Shown here: positions 1 to 9,266 of the stretch, piece by piece
Layout of the letters: each line of letters begins with the position of its first letter
Position numbering within the stretch: the stretch's first letter is position 1
Source: Methanosarcinales archaeon
GTDB taxonomy: Archaea; Halobacteriota; Methanosarcinia; Methanosarcinales; Methanosarcinaceae
Length of the DNA stretch: 29,121 nucleotides
Assembly (NCBI GenBank): GCA_012329085.1
Contig: JAAXQB010000010.1
Location: 1-29,121, forward strand
Reading direction: 5' to 3'
Notes under the pieces: generated by a model
The model's input: the letters and a program-made list of their open reading frames with translations, nothing else
What the model was told of the DNA's origin: nothing
The model's database searches: none
Translations under genes and position numbers: made by a program

Positions 1-148
1 ATCTGAAAAAACAAAAAATGCATGTTTAAAATTAATGGGTAATGCACTTGATGCAAATAGAGAAAAAATACTTATAGCAAATAAAAAGGATATTGCAAAT
101 ATGGAAATAAGTCATTCAAAAGCACTCATTGAAAGACTGAACATATAA
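1..148 (+). pseudogene. proA: Truncated gamma-glutamyl phosphate reductase (ProA) N-terminal fragment
   Basis: The frame beginning at base 2 reads about 48 residues (SEKTKNACLKLMGNALDANR, then a segment ending KALIERLNI) and meets TAA at 146-148. The pattern of 'KN..L..M..AL.ANR..IL.AN..D' followed by 'S.ALI.RL' is the start of the ProA (gamma-glutamyl phosphate reductase, proline synthesis) domain. The intact family is about 410-420 residues, so the protein stops after roughly 60-70 residues, far before the catalytic cysteine. I saw no continuation of the ProA sequence in any forward frame after the stop, only AT-rich noncoding DNA, so this is more than a single nonsense mutation. The true start lies left of the window. 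If no other proA exists, proline synthesis by this route is lost. Confidence 0.6.
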
Positions 149-485
149 AAAATCTATTTTTATTCCTTGTCGCTATCCATCAATAATATTTTACTATATA
201 TTTTTTTCATTATATTTAAATATTGTGTTCAATTGTAATAATAAAATCTTACATTCAATTTTAAACTATTTTAAAATTATACATAAAATCATAAAATTGA
301 TTTGTAATCTAAATGAAATAATATCATATATCCATCAATGCATAATGATTTTTGTTATGCCGCACGAATAAAATAAATCGCATTTTAGATTTCCTTTTTT
401 TTACACCATAAACAATAAATCCAATAACACAAAATTTTAGCATTTAAATGAACGATATACTTAAATTGACAGACTGCTTTTTATA

Positions 486-532
486 ATCAAAAATCAAAGA
501 TTTTTTCAAACGCTCATTCATTCTGAATGAGC
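486..532. repeat. Palindrome block, exact 47-nt copy of 22651-22697
   Basis: It contains a small palindrome around AATCAAAGATT followed by a perfect 21-nt hairpin at 512-532 (arms GCTCATTCA and TGAATGAGC, loop TTC). The whole 47 nt recurs without change 22 kb away. It belongs to the dispersed palindrome family that fills the gaps of this window. Confidence 0.9.
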
Positions 533-541
533 TATAAAAAA
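532..541 (+). promoter_or_regulatory. Candidate TATA box of top6B next to a hairpin repeat
   Basis: CTATAAAAAA starts at the last base of the palindrome ending at 532 and lies about 20-28 nt before the top6B ATG, which would suit a leaderless or very short-leader transcript. The same hairpin-plus-TATAAAAAA junction occurs upstream of the PstS-like gene on the other strand. Identification is by motif and spacing only. Confidence 0.35.
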
Positions 542-559
542 TAAAAGTAAGCATCAAAC

Positions 560-2452
560 ATGAAAAATCCACATAGTAAAAACAATTCTACACCAATTGC
601 AAAAGAACTTGCAAAAAAGCAACATGAAATTAGCGTTGCAGAATTTTTTGAGAAAAACAGGCAAATTCTTGGGTTTGATTCTGCCCCACGAAGTTTAATC
701 ACAACAGTAAAAGAAGGAATAGACAACTCTCTTGATGCATGCGAAGAATCGGGAATCTTACCAAATCTCATACTCTATATTGAAAAAGCAAGCAAAGATT
801 CGCTTACAGTAATACTTGAAGACAATGGACCGGGGATTGTTAAAGAACAAATCCCAAAAGTATTTGCAAAACTTTTGTATGGATCTCGTTTTCATGCAAT
901 AAAACAAAGTCGTGGGCAGCAAGGTATTGGAATCTCGGCATCAGTGCTTTATGCTCAATTAACAACTGGGCGACCTACTAAAATCATATCAAAAATAGGG
1001 CGAACTGAACCTGCTCATTTATATGAAATTATGATTAATACAAATACAAATGAACCAGAAATATTAAAAGATGAAATCACAGAATGGGATCGTGTGCATG
1101 GCACAAGAATCGAATTAGAACTTGAAGCATCTTATGTAAGAGGAAGACGGCAATCCATATTTGAATATTTAAAAGCCACTTCTATTGTCAATCCACATGC
1201 ACGAATTACACTCATAGAACCAGATGGCAACGAAATCATATTTGAGCGAGCAACGGATAAATTACCAGAACCTGCAAAAGAAATATTACCGCACCCAGAA
1301 GATATCGAACTTGGCACACTCATGAAAATGATGAGATATACAGATAGACAAAAACTCGGTGCATTTTTGAGGTATTCTTTTTCTAAAGTTGGACTTCTTA
1401 CAGCAGAAGAAATATGCAAAGCATCTGGTATAGATTTTGATGTTGATCCAAAAGAGCTTAATAGAGAACAAATTAAAAAAGTTCTTGATGCATTCAAAAA
1501 AGTAAAAATAATGGCACCACCAACAGATTGCCTCTCACCTATTGGAGAAACTCTAATTTATAAAGGACTTGAAAAAGAGTATAGTGTTGATTTCATTTCA
1601 ACTGTGACAAGGTCTCCATCTGTATTTTCAGGAAATCCATTTATTATAGAAGTTGGTATTGCATATGGGGGGCAACATAACAAAGAAAGTAGAATTGAAA
1701 TTATAAGATTTGCCAATCGTGTTCCTCTGTTATATCAGCAAGGCGGATGTGCAACAACGCATGTAATCGAATCCATTAAATGGAAACAATATGGATTGAA
1801 TCAACCCGGAGGTGGAATACCAACAGGTCCAATGGTGTTACTTATTCATGTAGCATCTACAAATATACCATTCACTTCTGAATCAAAGGATGCAATTGCA
1901 GACATTCCAGAAATAAAAGATGAAATAGACCTTGCAATAAAAGAAGTTGCACGAAAATTAAATCGTTATTTAAATCGACAAGTATTACTTAAAAAAAGAC
2001 GCGAAAAAGAGATTATTATTGAAAAAGTATTGCCAAAAATGATAGCAAAACTATCTGAAATTCTACAAACAAAAATACCAGACATAAATCCAGTAGTAGC
2101 AAGAATTATGGGCAATGTGTTGGTAAAAAGAGAAATAGTGCATAAAGGCGAAGGGGCAGATATTATAATAAAAGTTGAAAATTATGGAGATAAGGTGTAT
2201 AAATTTAAATTGCATGATATGATTCCATACAAAATAAACAATACAGTTGTAGAGCCAAAAACAATCGAAATGGGCGATGAATTTGATTATGCATGGGACA
2301 TGGAATTAAATATTAATGAAAAACAAGCAATAACATATTCAATTGATTTTATTTCAAAAGAGGAGATAGCACAATTCCCAGATATAATTATTGAAGGCGT
2401 AGAAGAGGAAGTAATTACAGGTGCAAAAGCCACGAATATGGAGTTATTATGA
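560..2452 (+). CDS. top6B: DNA topoisomerase VI subunit B
   Basis: ATP-binding subunit of the archaeal type IIB topoisomerase, which relaxes and decatenates DNA together with Top6A in an A2B2 complex. GHKL ATPase motifs are clear: [14 protein letters not shown] with the Mg-binding Asn near residue 55, EDNGPGI at 87-93, and GQQGIGIS at 119-126. A helix-two-turn-helix region and the transducer domain follow, with the conserved TSESKDAIA stretch that carries the switch lysine. At 630 residues it is about 100 longer than crenarchaeal Top6B; the extra C-terminal part (about 530-630) fits the Ig-like domain known from Methanosarcina Top6B. Its stop overlaps the top6A start (ATGA at 2449-2452), implying translational coupling. 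Start at 560 is the first ATG and precedes the conserved N-terminal segment. Confidence 0.96.
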   Translation: MKNPHSKNNSTPIAKELAKKQHEISVAEFFEKNRQILGFDSAPRSLITTVKEGIDNSLDACEESGILPNLILYIEKASKDSLTVILEDNGPGIVKEQIPKVFAKLLYGSRFHAIKQSRGQQGIGISASVLYAQLTTGRPTKIISKIGRTEPAHLYEIMINTNTNEPEILKDEITEWDRVHGTRIELELEASYVRGRRQSIFEYLKATSIVNPHARITLIEPDGNEIIFERATDKLPEPAKEILPHPEDIELGTLMKMMRYTDRQKLGAFLRYSFSKVGLLTAEEICKASGIDFDVDPKELNREQIKKVLDAFKKVKIMAPPTDCLSPIGETLIYKGLEKEYSVDFISTVTRSPSVFSGNPFIIEVGIAYGGQHNKESRIEIIRFANRVPLLYQQGGCATTHVIESIKWKQYGLNQPGGGIPTGPMVLLIHVASTNIPFTSESKDAIADIPEIKDEIDLAIKEVARKLNRYLNRQVLLKKRREKEIIIEKVLPKMIAKLSEILQTKIPDINPVVARIMGNVLVKREIVHKGEGADIIIKVENYGDKVYKFKLHDMIPYKINNTVVEPKTIEMGDEFDYAWDMELNINEKQAITYSIDFISKEEIAQFPDIIIEGVEEEVITGAKATNMELL

Positions 2453-3546
2453 GTGAAAAAAAGATAAGAGACCTAGTTGCAAAGGAAGAACTTTTAAATG
2501 TAGTAAATAGATTATACAATCAATTTAAAGCAGGGGTAATTCCAAATATATCATTACCAAGTAGAACAAAAGCAAATATAGAATATAATGAAAAAAGCAA
2601 GGTGTGGGTATATGGAGATAGTAAAACTGTAAAAAATGCAAAAACTGTAAAAGGTGCATTTCAATTATTAAAATCCACTTATGCAATCGATTTTATTATA
2701 AAAAATCATCTTAATGAAAATAGGGGTTCTACGCTAAGGGAATTGTATTATATCTCTGAAAATTGGGATATTGCTAAATTTAAAGAACAAACAGAAAGTG
2801 ATAAATTAATAGAAGACCTTGAAATCATAACAAGCCTTCAACGAGAGTATTTCCATATGCGACCAGAAGAGGATGGGGCAACAATGTTTGGACCTATTAA
2901 AATTCGTGAGCAAACAAAACGAGGCGAGCGGATAATCCATTGCCAAGAAGACATTGGAGAAAGTGGATATCAAATTCCATTTAATGTAGAAAATATAGAA
3001 TTTTTAGAGCATGATGCCAAATTCATATTAGCAATAGAAACTGGTGGTATGTATGCACGGCTTATTGAAAATGGTTTTGATGAAAAATTTAATGCAATAT
3101 TGATTCATTTAAAAGGACAACCAGCACGATCTACAAGACGAATTATGAAGCGAATGAGTGAAGAATTTAATCTTCCTGTTGCAGTATTTACAGATGGGGA
3201 TCCATGGTCTTATCGTATTTTTGCATCAATTGCGTATGGTGCTATAAAAAGTGCTCACTTATCTGAATTTATGGCAACGCCATCTGCTCAATTTATTGGT
3301 GTGCAACCATCTGATATATTAGAATATGACCTTTCGACTGATAAATTGACTGATAAGGACATTGCAGCTTTAAGAAGTGAGCTTACAGACCCACGATTTG
3401 AAACAGATTATTGGAAAGAGCAAATAAATCTTCAACTTGATATTAAAAAAAAGGCAGAACAGCAAGCATTTGCAGGGAAAGGATTGGATTTTGTCACAGA
3501 TAGATATTTGCCTGAACGATTGAGTGATATGGGGATTAAGATTTAA
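2449..3546 (+). CDS. top6A: DNA topoisomerase VI subunit A (Spo11-like)
   Basis: DNA-cleaving subunit of topoisomerase VI, homologous to eukaryotic Spo11. The winged-helix/CAP domain contains STLRELYY (about 94-101), whose Tyr-Tyr pair holds the catalytic tyrosine forming the covalent 5' phosphotyrosyl link. The Toprim domain is shown by [10 protein letters not shown] (its acidic residue) and [13 protein letters not shown], carrying the DxD metal-binding pair. The length, 365 residues, is normal for archaeal Top6A. It overlaps the end of top6B by 4 nt, so both subunits should be made from one transcript in matched amounts. All key residues seen are intact. Confidence 0.96.
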   Translation: MSEKKIRDLVAKEELLNVVNRLYNQFKAGVIPNISLPSRTKANIEYNEKSKVWVYGDSKTVKNAKTVKGAFQLLKSTYAIDFIIKNHLNENRGSTLRELYYISENWDIAKFKEQTESDKLIEDLEIITSLQREYFHMRPEEDGATMFGPIKIREQTKRGERIIHCQEDIGESGYQIPFNVENIEFLEHDAKFILAIETGGMYARLIENGFDEKFNAILIHLKGQPARSTRRIMKRMSEEFNLPVAVFTDGDPWSYRIFASIAYGAIKSAHLSEFMATPSAQFIGVQPSDILEYDLSTDKLTDKDIAALRSELTDPRFETDYWKEQINLQLDIKKKAEQQAFAGKGLDFVTDRYLPERLSDMGIKI

Positions 3547-3659
3547 AATTTGTGATTATATCTATATGATATAATAATATTAAATATAATCGAAAATTAT
3601 AATTTAAGTCACAAATTCAAATTATATATAAGAATAAAATCAATAGATAGATACTATTT

Positions 3660-5429
3660 ATGTATAAAGAACTTCAAAAATATTTTGGCTACGATGAATT
3701 TCGACCACTTCAAGAAGAAATTATAGGGGATTTGACAAATAATAAAAATGTATTTGTACTTATGCCAACGGGAGGAGGTAAATCTCTTTGTTATCAATTA
3801 CCTGCAATACTTATGGAAGGCGTTGCAGTTGTCATTTCTCCTTTAATTTCATTGATGAAAGACCAAGTAGATGATTTAAAATCGAATGGAATATCTGCAG
3901 AATTTCTTAACAGTTCATTGAGATATTCTGAAACGAAAAGGATTGAAAATGATTTAATCAATCAAAAAATAAAAATACTCTATATTGCACCTGAAAGGCT
4001 TATGAATTCTAAGATGCATGATATGCTAAAAAATATAAAAATAAGCTTATTTGCAATCGATGAAGCACATTGTATATCGGAGTGGGGACATGATTTTAGA
4101 CCAGAATATCGGAAGCTCAAAATATTGAAATCAGAATTTTCAGAAGTTCCTGTGATTGCACTTACTGCAACGGCAACAAAAAAAGTACAAAATGACATAA
4201 TAAATCAATTAGGATTGGATATTGATGAACCATATAGATCAAGCTTTGATCGAAAAAATTTAACATACAAGGTAAAGTCTAAAAAAGATGCAGAAGAGCA
4301 ATTATTTGATTTATTAAATACGCATAAAGGCAAAAGTGGGATAATTTATTGCCAAAGTCGAAAAACAGTAGATTCTATATCTTCTAAACTTTTAAGACGA
4401 GGATTTAAAGCAATGCCATATCATGCAGGATTGTCTGATAGAATTCGTGCTTACAATCAAGAACAATTCATAAAAGATGATATAGATATAATAGTTGCAA
4501 CAGTCGCATTTGGAATGGGAATTAATAAATCAAATGTTCGTTTTGTTATTCATTATGATTTGCCAAAAAATTTAGAGGGATATTACCAAGAAACTGGAAG
4601 AGGAGGAAGAGATGGGCTTGAATGTGAATGTGTTCTTTTTTATAGCTACGGAGATAAATTTAAAGTTGAATATTTGATAAAGAAAATGGGATATAAGAAA
4701 GAGCGAGACATTGCACTTACACAGCTTAGGGAAATGATTAACTTTTGTACAAGCAATGTTTGTCGTAGGAAAATACTTCTTGGGTATTTCGGAGAGGAAT
4801 TGAAAGAGAATTGTGGGAATTGTGATGTTTGTTTTAATCCAAAAGAAGTGTATGATGCAACAGAAGATGTGATAAAAATTATTTCGTGTGTAAAAGAAAT
4901 AAAACAACAGTATGGCATGAATTATGCAATTGATGTACTTGTTGGCTCAAAAAATAAAAGAGTTGTTGGAAATAAACACAATTTAATTAAAAGTCATGGC
5001 AAAGGACATGGAACATCAAAATCAAGTTGGCAAAAAATTATAGGAGAGCTAATTCAGCTTGGAATTTTAAAAATTGAAGGATCGCAATATCCATTACTTA
5101 AAATAGGTCCAAAGGGCGAGGCTGTATTTAATGGAATTGAAAAAGTTGAATTAGTAAAGCAAGAAGAAGATGAAAAGCCAAAATATAAATCCGTGTCTAT
5201 TAGTGCAGATGCGACACTATTTGAAGTTTTAAGAAATTTAAGAAAAGATATTGCAAATAAATCAAAAGTTCCACCATATATTATATTTTCAGATGCAAGT
5301 ATAAATCAAATGGTTGAGGATAGACCTCGTACAAAAAAAGAGTTTTTAAAAATAACTGGAGTAGGTGAGTATAAACTTGATAAGTATGGTAAAGAGTTTA
5401 TGAATACAATTTCAGAATATGCAAAATAA
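3660..5429 (+). CDS. recQ: ATP-dependent DNA helicase RecQ
   Basis: Superfamily 2 helicase, 3' to 5' on DNA, acting in repair and recombination. Walker A PTGGGKS lies at 36-42, the DEAH box at 134-137 inside [20 protein letters not shown], and motif [11 protein letters not shown] at 310-318 (the usual RecQ wording is QEIGRAGRD, a mild variant). A RecQ zinc site is formed by Cys363, Cys368, Cys385, Cys388 and nearby Cys391. A winged-helix RQC region follows, and residues about 515-585 form an HRDC domain with the 'KTGVGEYK'-like turn (here [13 protein letters not shown]). Domain order RecA1-RecA2-Zn-RQC-HRDC and the 589-residue length match bacterial RecQ, a type found in Methanosarcina and other archaea, probably by ancient transfer. 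It lies 113 bp after top6A and may have its own promoter. Confidence 0.95.
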   Translation: MYKELQKYFGYDEFRPLQEEIIGDLTNNKNVFVLMPTGGGKSLCYQLPAILMEGVAVVISPLISLMKDQVDDLKSNGISAEFLNSSLRYSETKRIENDLINQKIKILYIAPERLMNSKMHDMLKNIKISLFAIDEAHCISEWGHDFRPEYRKLKILKSEFSEVPVIALTATATKKVQNDIINQLGLDIDEPYRSSFDRKNLTYKVKSKKDAEEQLFDLLNTHKGKSGIIYCQSRKTVDSISSKLLRRGFKAMPYHAGLSDRIRAYNQEQFIKDDIDIIVATVAFGMGINKSNVRFVIHYDLPKNLEGYYQETGRGGRDGLECECVLFYSYGDKFKVEYLIKKMGYKKERDIALTQLREMINFCTSNVCRRKILLGYFGEELKENCGNCDVCFNPKEVYDATEDVIKIISCVKEIKQQYGMNYAIDVLVGSKNKRVVGNKHNLIKSHGKGHGTSKSSWQKIIGELIQLGILKIEGSQYPLLKIGPKGEAVFNGIEKVELVKQEEDEKPKYKSVSISADATLFEVLRNLRKDIANKSKVPPYIIFSDASINQMVEDRPRTKKEFLKITGVGEYKLDKYGKEFMNTISEYAK

Positions 5430-5518
5430 TGTTGATTCCAAGAGGAATGTCATATTTTTTTAATAGCTTGTTCGGAAAGCTCGTTTGGAAAGCCCATTCG
5501 GAACAAATGAGCGTTATA

Positions 5519-5571
5519 GGAAATTCTCAAAGAGAATTTCCTTCTAAAAATTTCTCCTTTGGAGAAATTTT
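5519..5571. repeat. Two adjacent hairpins behind recQ
   Basis: GGAAATTCTC-AAA-GAGAATTTCC occupies 5519-5541 and AAAATTTCTCC-TTT-GGAGAAATTTT occupies 5547-5571. Both are perfect, with 3-nt loops. They could end recQ transcription, about 90 bp after its stop. Confidence 0.75.
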
Positions 5572-5830
5572 GTTTTCGAACGAACGAGCGTTTGCTCATG
5601 ATTGAACGATGTGTGCGTTAGTATATAATTTATAACATTATATATTCAGAGAAAAATTTTTAATTTTTCATATTTTTTATTGTATGGGAATCTAAGAGTT
5701 TTTACTTTATTTATTTTTGGTGCAATCTCACCATTTTATATATGCTGATTAAAAAAATTTGTAATTTTATTTAATTAAAGTTATCAAACTTTTAATTAAA
5801 AATATATTATCATTCTGAAAATGTACAAAC

Positions 5831-5969
5831 GCTCATTCGTTTCGAGTGAGCTGTCAAAGATTTTTTAAATTTATTTTGAAAAGTTTGAGTGTTTACGCAC
5901 ATTCGTTCCGAATGTGCTGTCGAAAACCTTCGGTTTTCTCCAACGCACATTCTCCTACGGAGAATGTGC
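5831..5969. repeat. Palindrome cluster upstream of cfbA
   Basis: It includes a near-perfect unit at 5831-5851 (one T-G wobble), a perfect unit at 5897-5917 (arms GCACATTCG and CGAATGTGC, loop TTC), and a perfect 25-nt unit at 5945-5969 (11-bp arms GCACATTCTCC and GGAGAATGTGC, loop TAC). A decayed TGAAAAGTTTGAGTG module lies between. Confidence 0.85.
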
Positions 5970-6083
5970 TAATAAAAATTACAATTAGTAAAGATTATAT
6001 TTAATAAACACATAATTACAGCAAAGTAATACAATTAATATTTATCGTATTACTCTATAAAAAAAAATAGGTGTATAAATAAC

Positions 6084-6488
6084 ATGAATGAAAAAATAGG
6101 AATCTTAACAATAGGGCATGGAAGTAAATTATCAAACAATAAAGCAATGGTAGAAGGTGTTGCAAAAACAATATCGGAAAAGCATGAAGGAGTTATTGTC
6201 AAAAGTGCATTTATGAATATGAATAAACCCTCAATCAAAGAATCATTAGAAGCTTTTGAAGGAACGGGCGTCACAAAAATAGTTGCAGTGCCTGTTTTTT
6301 TAGCAACAGGATTACATACAACAAAAGACATTCCAAGAATTTTAAAACTTGAAGAGGGATCTAATAAAACATTTATTACTTTAAATGGAACTGAAATTCC
6401 AATCATTTATGGAATGCCAATAGATGATGGCAGTCTTATTGCAGATATTATTTTTACAAGAGTGCAAGAAGCACTGAATGGAAATTAA
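6084..6488 (+). CDS. cfbA: Sirohydrochlorin nickel/cobalt chelatase, short form
   Basis: Class II chelatase (CbiX-small type) that inserts Ni2+ into sirohydrochlorin as the first step of coenzyme F430 synthesis, and can insert Co2+ for cobamide synthesis. The protein is 134 residues, the length of the archaeal single-domain homodimeric form. The two metal-binding histidines are visible: His12 in TIGHGSK and His78 in FLATGLHTTKDIP. The sequence ends without a His-rich tail. The neighbour in the same direction, 223 bp on, is cfbE, supporting the F430 role; a perfect hairpin between them suggests the two are not simply one transcript. cfbB, cfbC and cfbD are not in the window. Confidence 0.93.
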   Translation: MNEKIGILTIGHGSKLSNNKAMVEGVAKTISEKHEGVIVKSAFMNMNKPSIKESLEAFEGTGVTKIVAVPVFLATGLHTTKDIPRILKLEEGSNKTFITLNGTEIPIIYGMPIDDGSLIADIIFTRVQEALNGN

Positions 6489-6507
6489 ATTTTTTATTTT
6501 ATTTTTG

Positions 6508-6530
6508 TATATAACTTGGAAAGTTATATA
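6508..6530 (+). terminator. Hairpin just after cfbA
   Basis: A perfect inverted repeat, TATATAACTT-GGA-AAGTTATATA, starts 19 nt after the cfbA stop and follows a T-rich tract. It resembles other AT-rich palindromes of the window. The terminator role is inferred from its position. Confidence 0.45.
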
Positions 6531-6711
6531 TCAAACACTCAATATCTTTAAGAATGAGTTAAATAAATTTTTTAATTTATCGTAAAATTCTATCTAATGT
6601 AATTGATTTTATTATATTTTTTAGCTCATTCAAAAATAATTTTTGTATTTTAAATAAAAACGATTGTATGCATTTATATTATTTTAAATATAATCCTAAT
6701 GTAATATAAAT

Positions 6712-8028
6712 ATGTCAAAAAAAATTGTTGTAATTGATATGAATCACGGCGGAATACCAATTTCACAAAAATTAAGCGAAATTGGATTTTCTGTTACTGC
6801 GATTGATGTATATGATAAATTAGATTTAAAAATTATTTCAAATCTTAATAAAGATTATGGCGTGGATGTAATAAAAAAACCAATTGCCGTTGATGAATTT
6901 GATTTTATTGTAGCTCCTTTGCACTTAAATCCAAACTATGCAATGCTTAAAAGTGCAAGAGAAAAAGATAAAAAAATAATTAGCCATCATGAGATTGTTG
7001 GTATAATTTTATCAAATGATGAAAGAATTAAAAATATAAAATTTATCGAAATTTCTGGAACAAAAGCAAAAACAAGCACTGCTTTTATTCTTGCAAATAT
7101 AATTTCACAGAAATTCTGTGTAATACTTCATACAAGTTATGGATTAATATATATAAAAAATGGAAAATCCATTCAAATCGATAAATTAAGTATTACACCT
7201 GGAAATATTTTACAAGTTATCGATAGAACTATTTGCTTTTCACCCACCTTTTATATTTTTGAAGTATCAATCGGATTTACAGGATATTCCGATTTTAATA
7301 TACTTACTACTTTAAATAACGATGTATTAATTGCAGCAAATAGCAAATATGAAAGTGATGCAATCTTACAAACAATGCATAATATTAAAAATAGTACATT
7401 ATTAATAAATTCAGACATTTATCATAGAATCAATTTGAATATTTTTGAATGTAATAATACCAATTTAATTACATTTAATGAAAATAATGATGTTATGAAA
7501 ATGAATGTGCAATCAAACTATGACCTTAATTCATATCGCACTGCACTTTCTGCATCTATTGCAGCTTCGGTTGAACTTGGGATAGAATTTGATGTCATAA
7601 AATCTACAATAAGTAAATTTAAAGGTATAGACGGTCGAATGCTTAAAAAAAATTTTAAAGGTAGAATTTTAATTGACAATTCCAATTCTGGAATGGATGT
7701 GCAATCTGTTAAATCGGCATTTAAATTTGCTTTAACTTTTTTAAAAAATGATAAAAAAATTATTTTTGTTTTAGGAATTGAATCAAAAACCGTCTGCGAA
7801 GGTTTAGATGTGGAAGAATTGATAAAATTTATTGAAAAACAACGCGCATTTATTGATAAATTGATATGGGTGTGCGATTCAAAAGAATTAAAAAATTCTA
7901 ATATATTGGAACGCTTTAAAAATATTGTTATAAATACAACATCAAGTCACGAAAATGGACTTTCGATTGCATTTAATAATACAAAAAAAGGCGATATTAT
8001 CTTATCTTGTGTTAAGTGTTTTAGATAA
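6712..8028 (+). CDS. cfbE: Coenzyme F430 synthase, Mur-ligase-like
   Basis: Last enzyme of F430 synthesis: an ATP-dependent Mur-ligase-like protein that closes the carbocyclic ring on 15,17(3)-seco-F430-17(3)-acid. Diagnostic family wording is present: an N-terminal Rossmann-like domain with DMNHGG near residue 9, APLHLNP (68-74), HHEIVG (92-97), the P-loop region EISGTKAKTST (113-123), and the C-terminal ending SCVKCFR. The P-loop reads GTKAKT where Mur ligases usually have GTxGKT. The length, 438 residues, fits. It is AT-rich in codon use like its surroundings. It follows cfbA on the same strand; a methanogen needs this enzyme for methyl-CoM reductase activity. Confidence 0.93.
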   Translation: MSKKIVVIDMNHGGIPISQKLSEIGFSVTAIDVYDKLDLKIISNLNKDYGVDVIKKPIAVDEFDFIVAPLHLNPNYAMLKSAREKDKKIISHHEIVGIILSNDERIKNIKFIEISGTKAKTSTAFILANIISQKFCVILHTSYGLIYIKNGKSIQIDKLSITPGNILQVIDRTICFSPTFYIFEVSIGFTGYSDFNILTTLNNDVLIAANSKYESDAILQTMHNIKNSTLLINSDIYHRINLNIFECNNTNLITFNENNDVMKMNVQSNYDLNSYRTALSASIAASVELGIEFDVIKSTISKFKGIDGRMLKKNFKGRILIDNSNSGMDVQSVKSAFKFALTFLKNDKKIIFVLGIESKTVCEGLDVEELIKFIEKQRAFIDKLIWVCDSKELKNSNILERFKNIVINTTSSHENGLSIAFNNTKKGDIILSCVKCFR

Positions 8029-8264
8029 AATTATTATATTTTATACACGAGATAACGCTTATTTGTTCGAAAATCAAAGATTATCTCATACGCTCATTCG
8101 TTCCGAATGAGCTTTCCAAATGAGCTATTGAAAATTTCCCTGCGTGTATAATTTTATAAATTATATACACTAAAAAATCAGATGTTATTAAACCATAAAA
8201 TTTGATTTGTCGCAATTAAAGAAAATAAAATATTCACATCAACAATCAATCACATGAATTGCTT
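8029..8264. other. Gap after cfbE with palindromes
   Basis: It holds a perfect 21-nt hairpin at 8092-8112 (arms GCTCATTCG and CGAATGAGC) and an AT-rich inverted repeat at about 8144-8170 (GTGTATAAT pairing with ATTATATACAC). Either could end cfbE transcription, and they would also serve the convergent small frame downstream. Confidence 0.7.
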
Positions 8265-8432
8265 TTATGTTGGTGATTTTTTTATTTGTAGTCTTATTGC
8301 ATCATCTACTTTTTTTTTATCAAGCTCCAAGTAATTTTTATAGATTAACTTGCGATATTTAACCAAATCTTTAAATAATTTAATTAATGTAAATTTTATG
8401 AATTTCAAAATTCTAAAAAAATAGCCACCCAT
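8265..8432 (-). CDS. Possible 55-residue basic small protein
   Basis: An open frame from ATG (8430-8432) to TAA (8265-8267) encodes 55 residues beginning MGGYFFRILKFIKFTLIKLF and ending IRLQIKKSPT. The middle (KDLVKYRKLIYKNYLELDKKKVDDA, given as two parts: KDLVKYRKLIYK and NYLELDKKKVDDA) looks like genuine helix-forming protein with balanced charge rather than translated noncoding DNA. I do not recognise a family. It may be a small intact gene or the 3' end of a decayed longer one. A MITE-like element begins 15 nt upstream of its ATG, so its promoter may have been displaced. A hydrophobic, basic N-terminus (about 5-20) may touch the membrane. Confidence 0.4.
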   Translation of the reverse strand: MGGYFFRILKFIKFTLIKLFKDLVKYRKLIYKNYLELDKKKVDDAIRLQIKKSPT

Positions 8433-8447
8433 ACATATATGAATATC

Positions 8448-8560
8448 AGATTTATTACAAATTAAGGTAATTTATACCCTAAATCGATATGCCTCGGTTG
8501 AATTTCGCTTTTTTAGAAATCGGTATGCTGCAACAGTATAAATTATTACGCAACAAGTCT
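8448..8560. mobile_element. MITE-like element, 113 bp
   Basis: Ends form an imperfect terminal inverted repeat: right end GCAACAAGTCT, left end AGATTTATTAC, followed on both sides by AATTTATAC/GTATAAATT. The same element, with better ends, lies at 20473-20549. This copy is 36 bp longer because of an internal direct repeat (AAATCGATATGC at 8481 and AAATCGGTATGC at 8517). It is flanked by the 3-bp direct repeat ATC. No transposase is encoded. End type and 3-bp duplication suggest mobilisation by an IS5-group transposase, which is inference. Confidence 0.7.
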
Positions 8561-8759
8561 ATCTTATATTTTTAGAAATTACTTTTGAAAATGAAGACAT
8601 AAATTGGTTATTTACTGAAATGTGTATATAAAAATAAATTTTACAAATTAAAATATTATGTATTTTTACACACATCAATTAAAAAAAACAATGATTAGAA
8701 TTTAAAATCAATATCTTAAATTCCAATCCAAACTAAATCCACTCAACTTATAAAAACAA
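8561..8759. other. AT-rich gap after hacB
   Basis: Nothing recognisable is seen between the MITE-like element and the end of hacB; no palindrome unit of the main family is present. Confidence 0.4.
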
Positions 8760-9266
8760 TCAATCCAATTTAAAATCGCCGTGCTTTTCAATATGTGCCA
8801 AAAGCCCGCCATCATCTAAAATTTTAAGCATTTCTACAGACGGCGGTGAAAATTTTATATTTGTGTTCTTTGTGACATTTTTAATTATCCCCGAAGTTAA
8901 ATCGATGTTAAGTTTATCCCCTTCATCAATCAAATCAGTATCACATATAAGAGCAGGAAGTCCAACATTAATTGAATTTCTATAAAAAATTCTAGCAAAC
9001 GATTTTGCAAGAATTGCACCAACACCTGCAAGTTTTATAATAGTTGGTGCATGTTCTCTACTCGAACCAAGCCCAAAATTATTACCACCTACTATAAAAT
9101 CTCCTTTTTCAACTAATGATGCAAACTCTGGATTTGCATCTTCAAGTACATGTTTTGCAAGTTCAGGTAAATTTGTTCTAAGATGGAATAATCGACCCGG
9201 TGCAATAAGATCTGTACTTATATCATCTCCAAATTTCCATGAATTACCTTCTAAATTATATCCCAT
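8760..9266 (-). CDS. hacB: Homoaconitase / 3-isopropylmalate dehydratase small subunit
   Basis: Swivelling-domain subunit (168 residues) of the aconitase-family hydrolyase. Family signatures are GDDISTDLIAPGR (about 13-25), GGNNFGLGSSREHAP (about 60-74) and AKSFARIFYRNSINVGLP. The specificity loop reads HLRT; in Methanocaldococcus the YLRT loop, with its Arg, marks the homoaconitase subunit acting in 2-oxosuberate (coenzyme B) synthesis, against a non-Arg loop in the leucine enzyme. I therefore favour HacB over LeuD, but dual use is possible. The ATG directly follows the hacA stop, with a strong Shine-Dalgarno GGAGGT (9271-9276, minus strand) inside the end of hacA. Confidence 0.85.
   Translation of the reverse strand: MGYNLEGNSWKFGDDISTDLIAPGRLFHLRTNLPELAKHVLEDANPEFASLVEKGDFIVGGNNFGLGSSREHAPTIIKLAGVGAILAKSFARIFYRNSINVGLPALICDTDLIDEGDKLNIDLTSGIIKNVTKNTNIKFSPPSVEMLKILDDGGLLAHIEKHGDFKLD

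Larger units (their letters stand above)
149..559. other. Noncoding gap before top6B
   Basis: This 411-bp AT-rich gap has no credible reading frame. Its left part may be decayed proA sequence but nothing is recognisable. Its right end holds a repeat block (486-532) that is copied exactly at 22651-22697, and a TATA-like tract just before top6B. Confidence 0.6.
5430..6083. other. Palindrome-rich noncoding gap between recQ and cfbA
   Basis: There is no credible gene in these 654 bp. The DNA is a string of small inverted repeats: decayed GCTCATTCG-type units near 5466-5515, hairpins at 5519-5541 and 5547-5571, and further units at 5831-5969. The last 80 bp before cfbA are plain AT-rich DNA where its promoter must lie. 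Confidence 0.6.

Noticed and set aside
149..300. Frameshifted continuation of proA
   Set aside because: None of the forward frames after the stop gives ProA-like wording.
532..771. 79-codon minus-strand frame over the start of top6B
   Set aside because: It is an antisense shadow of a strongly supported gene.
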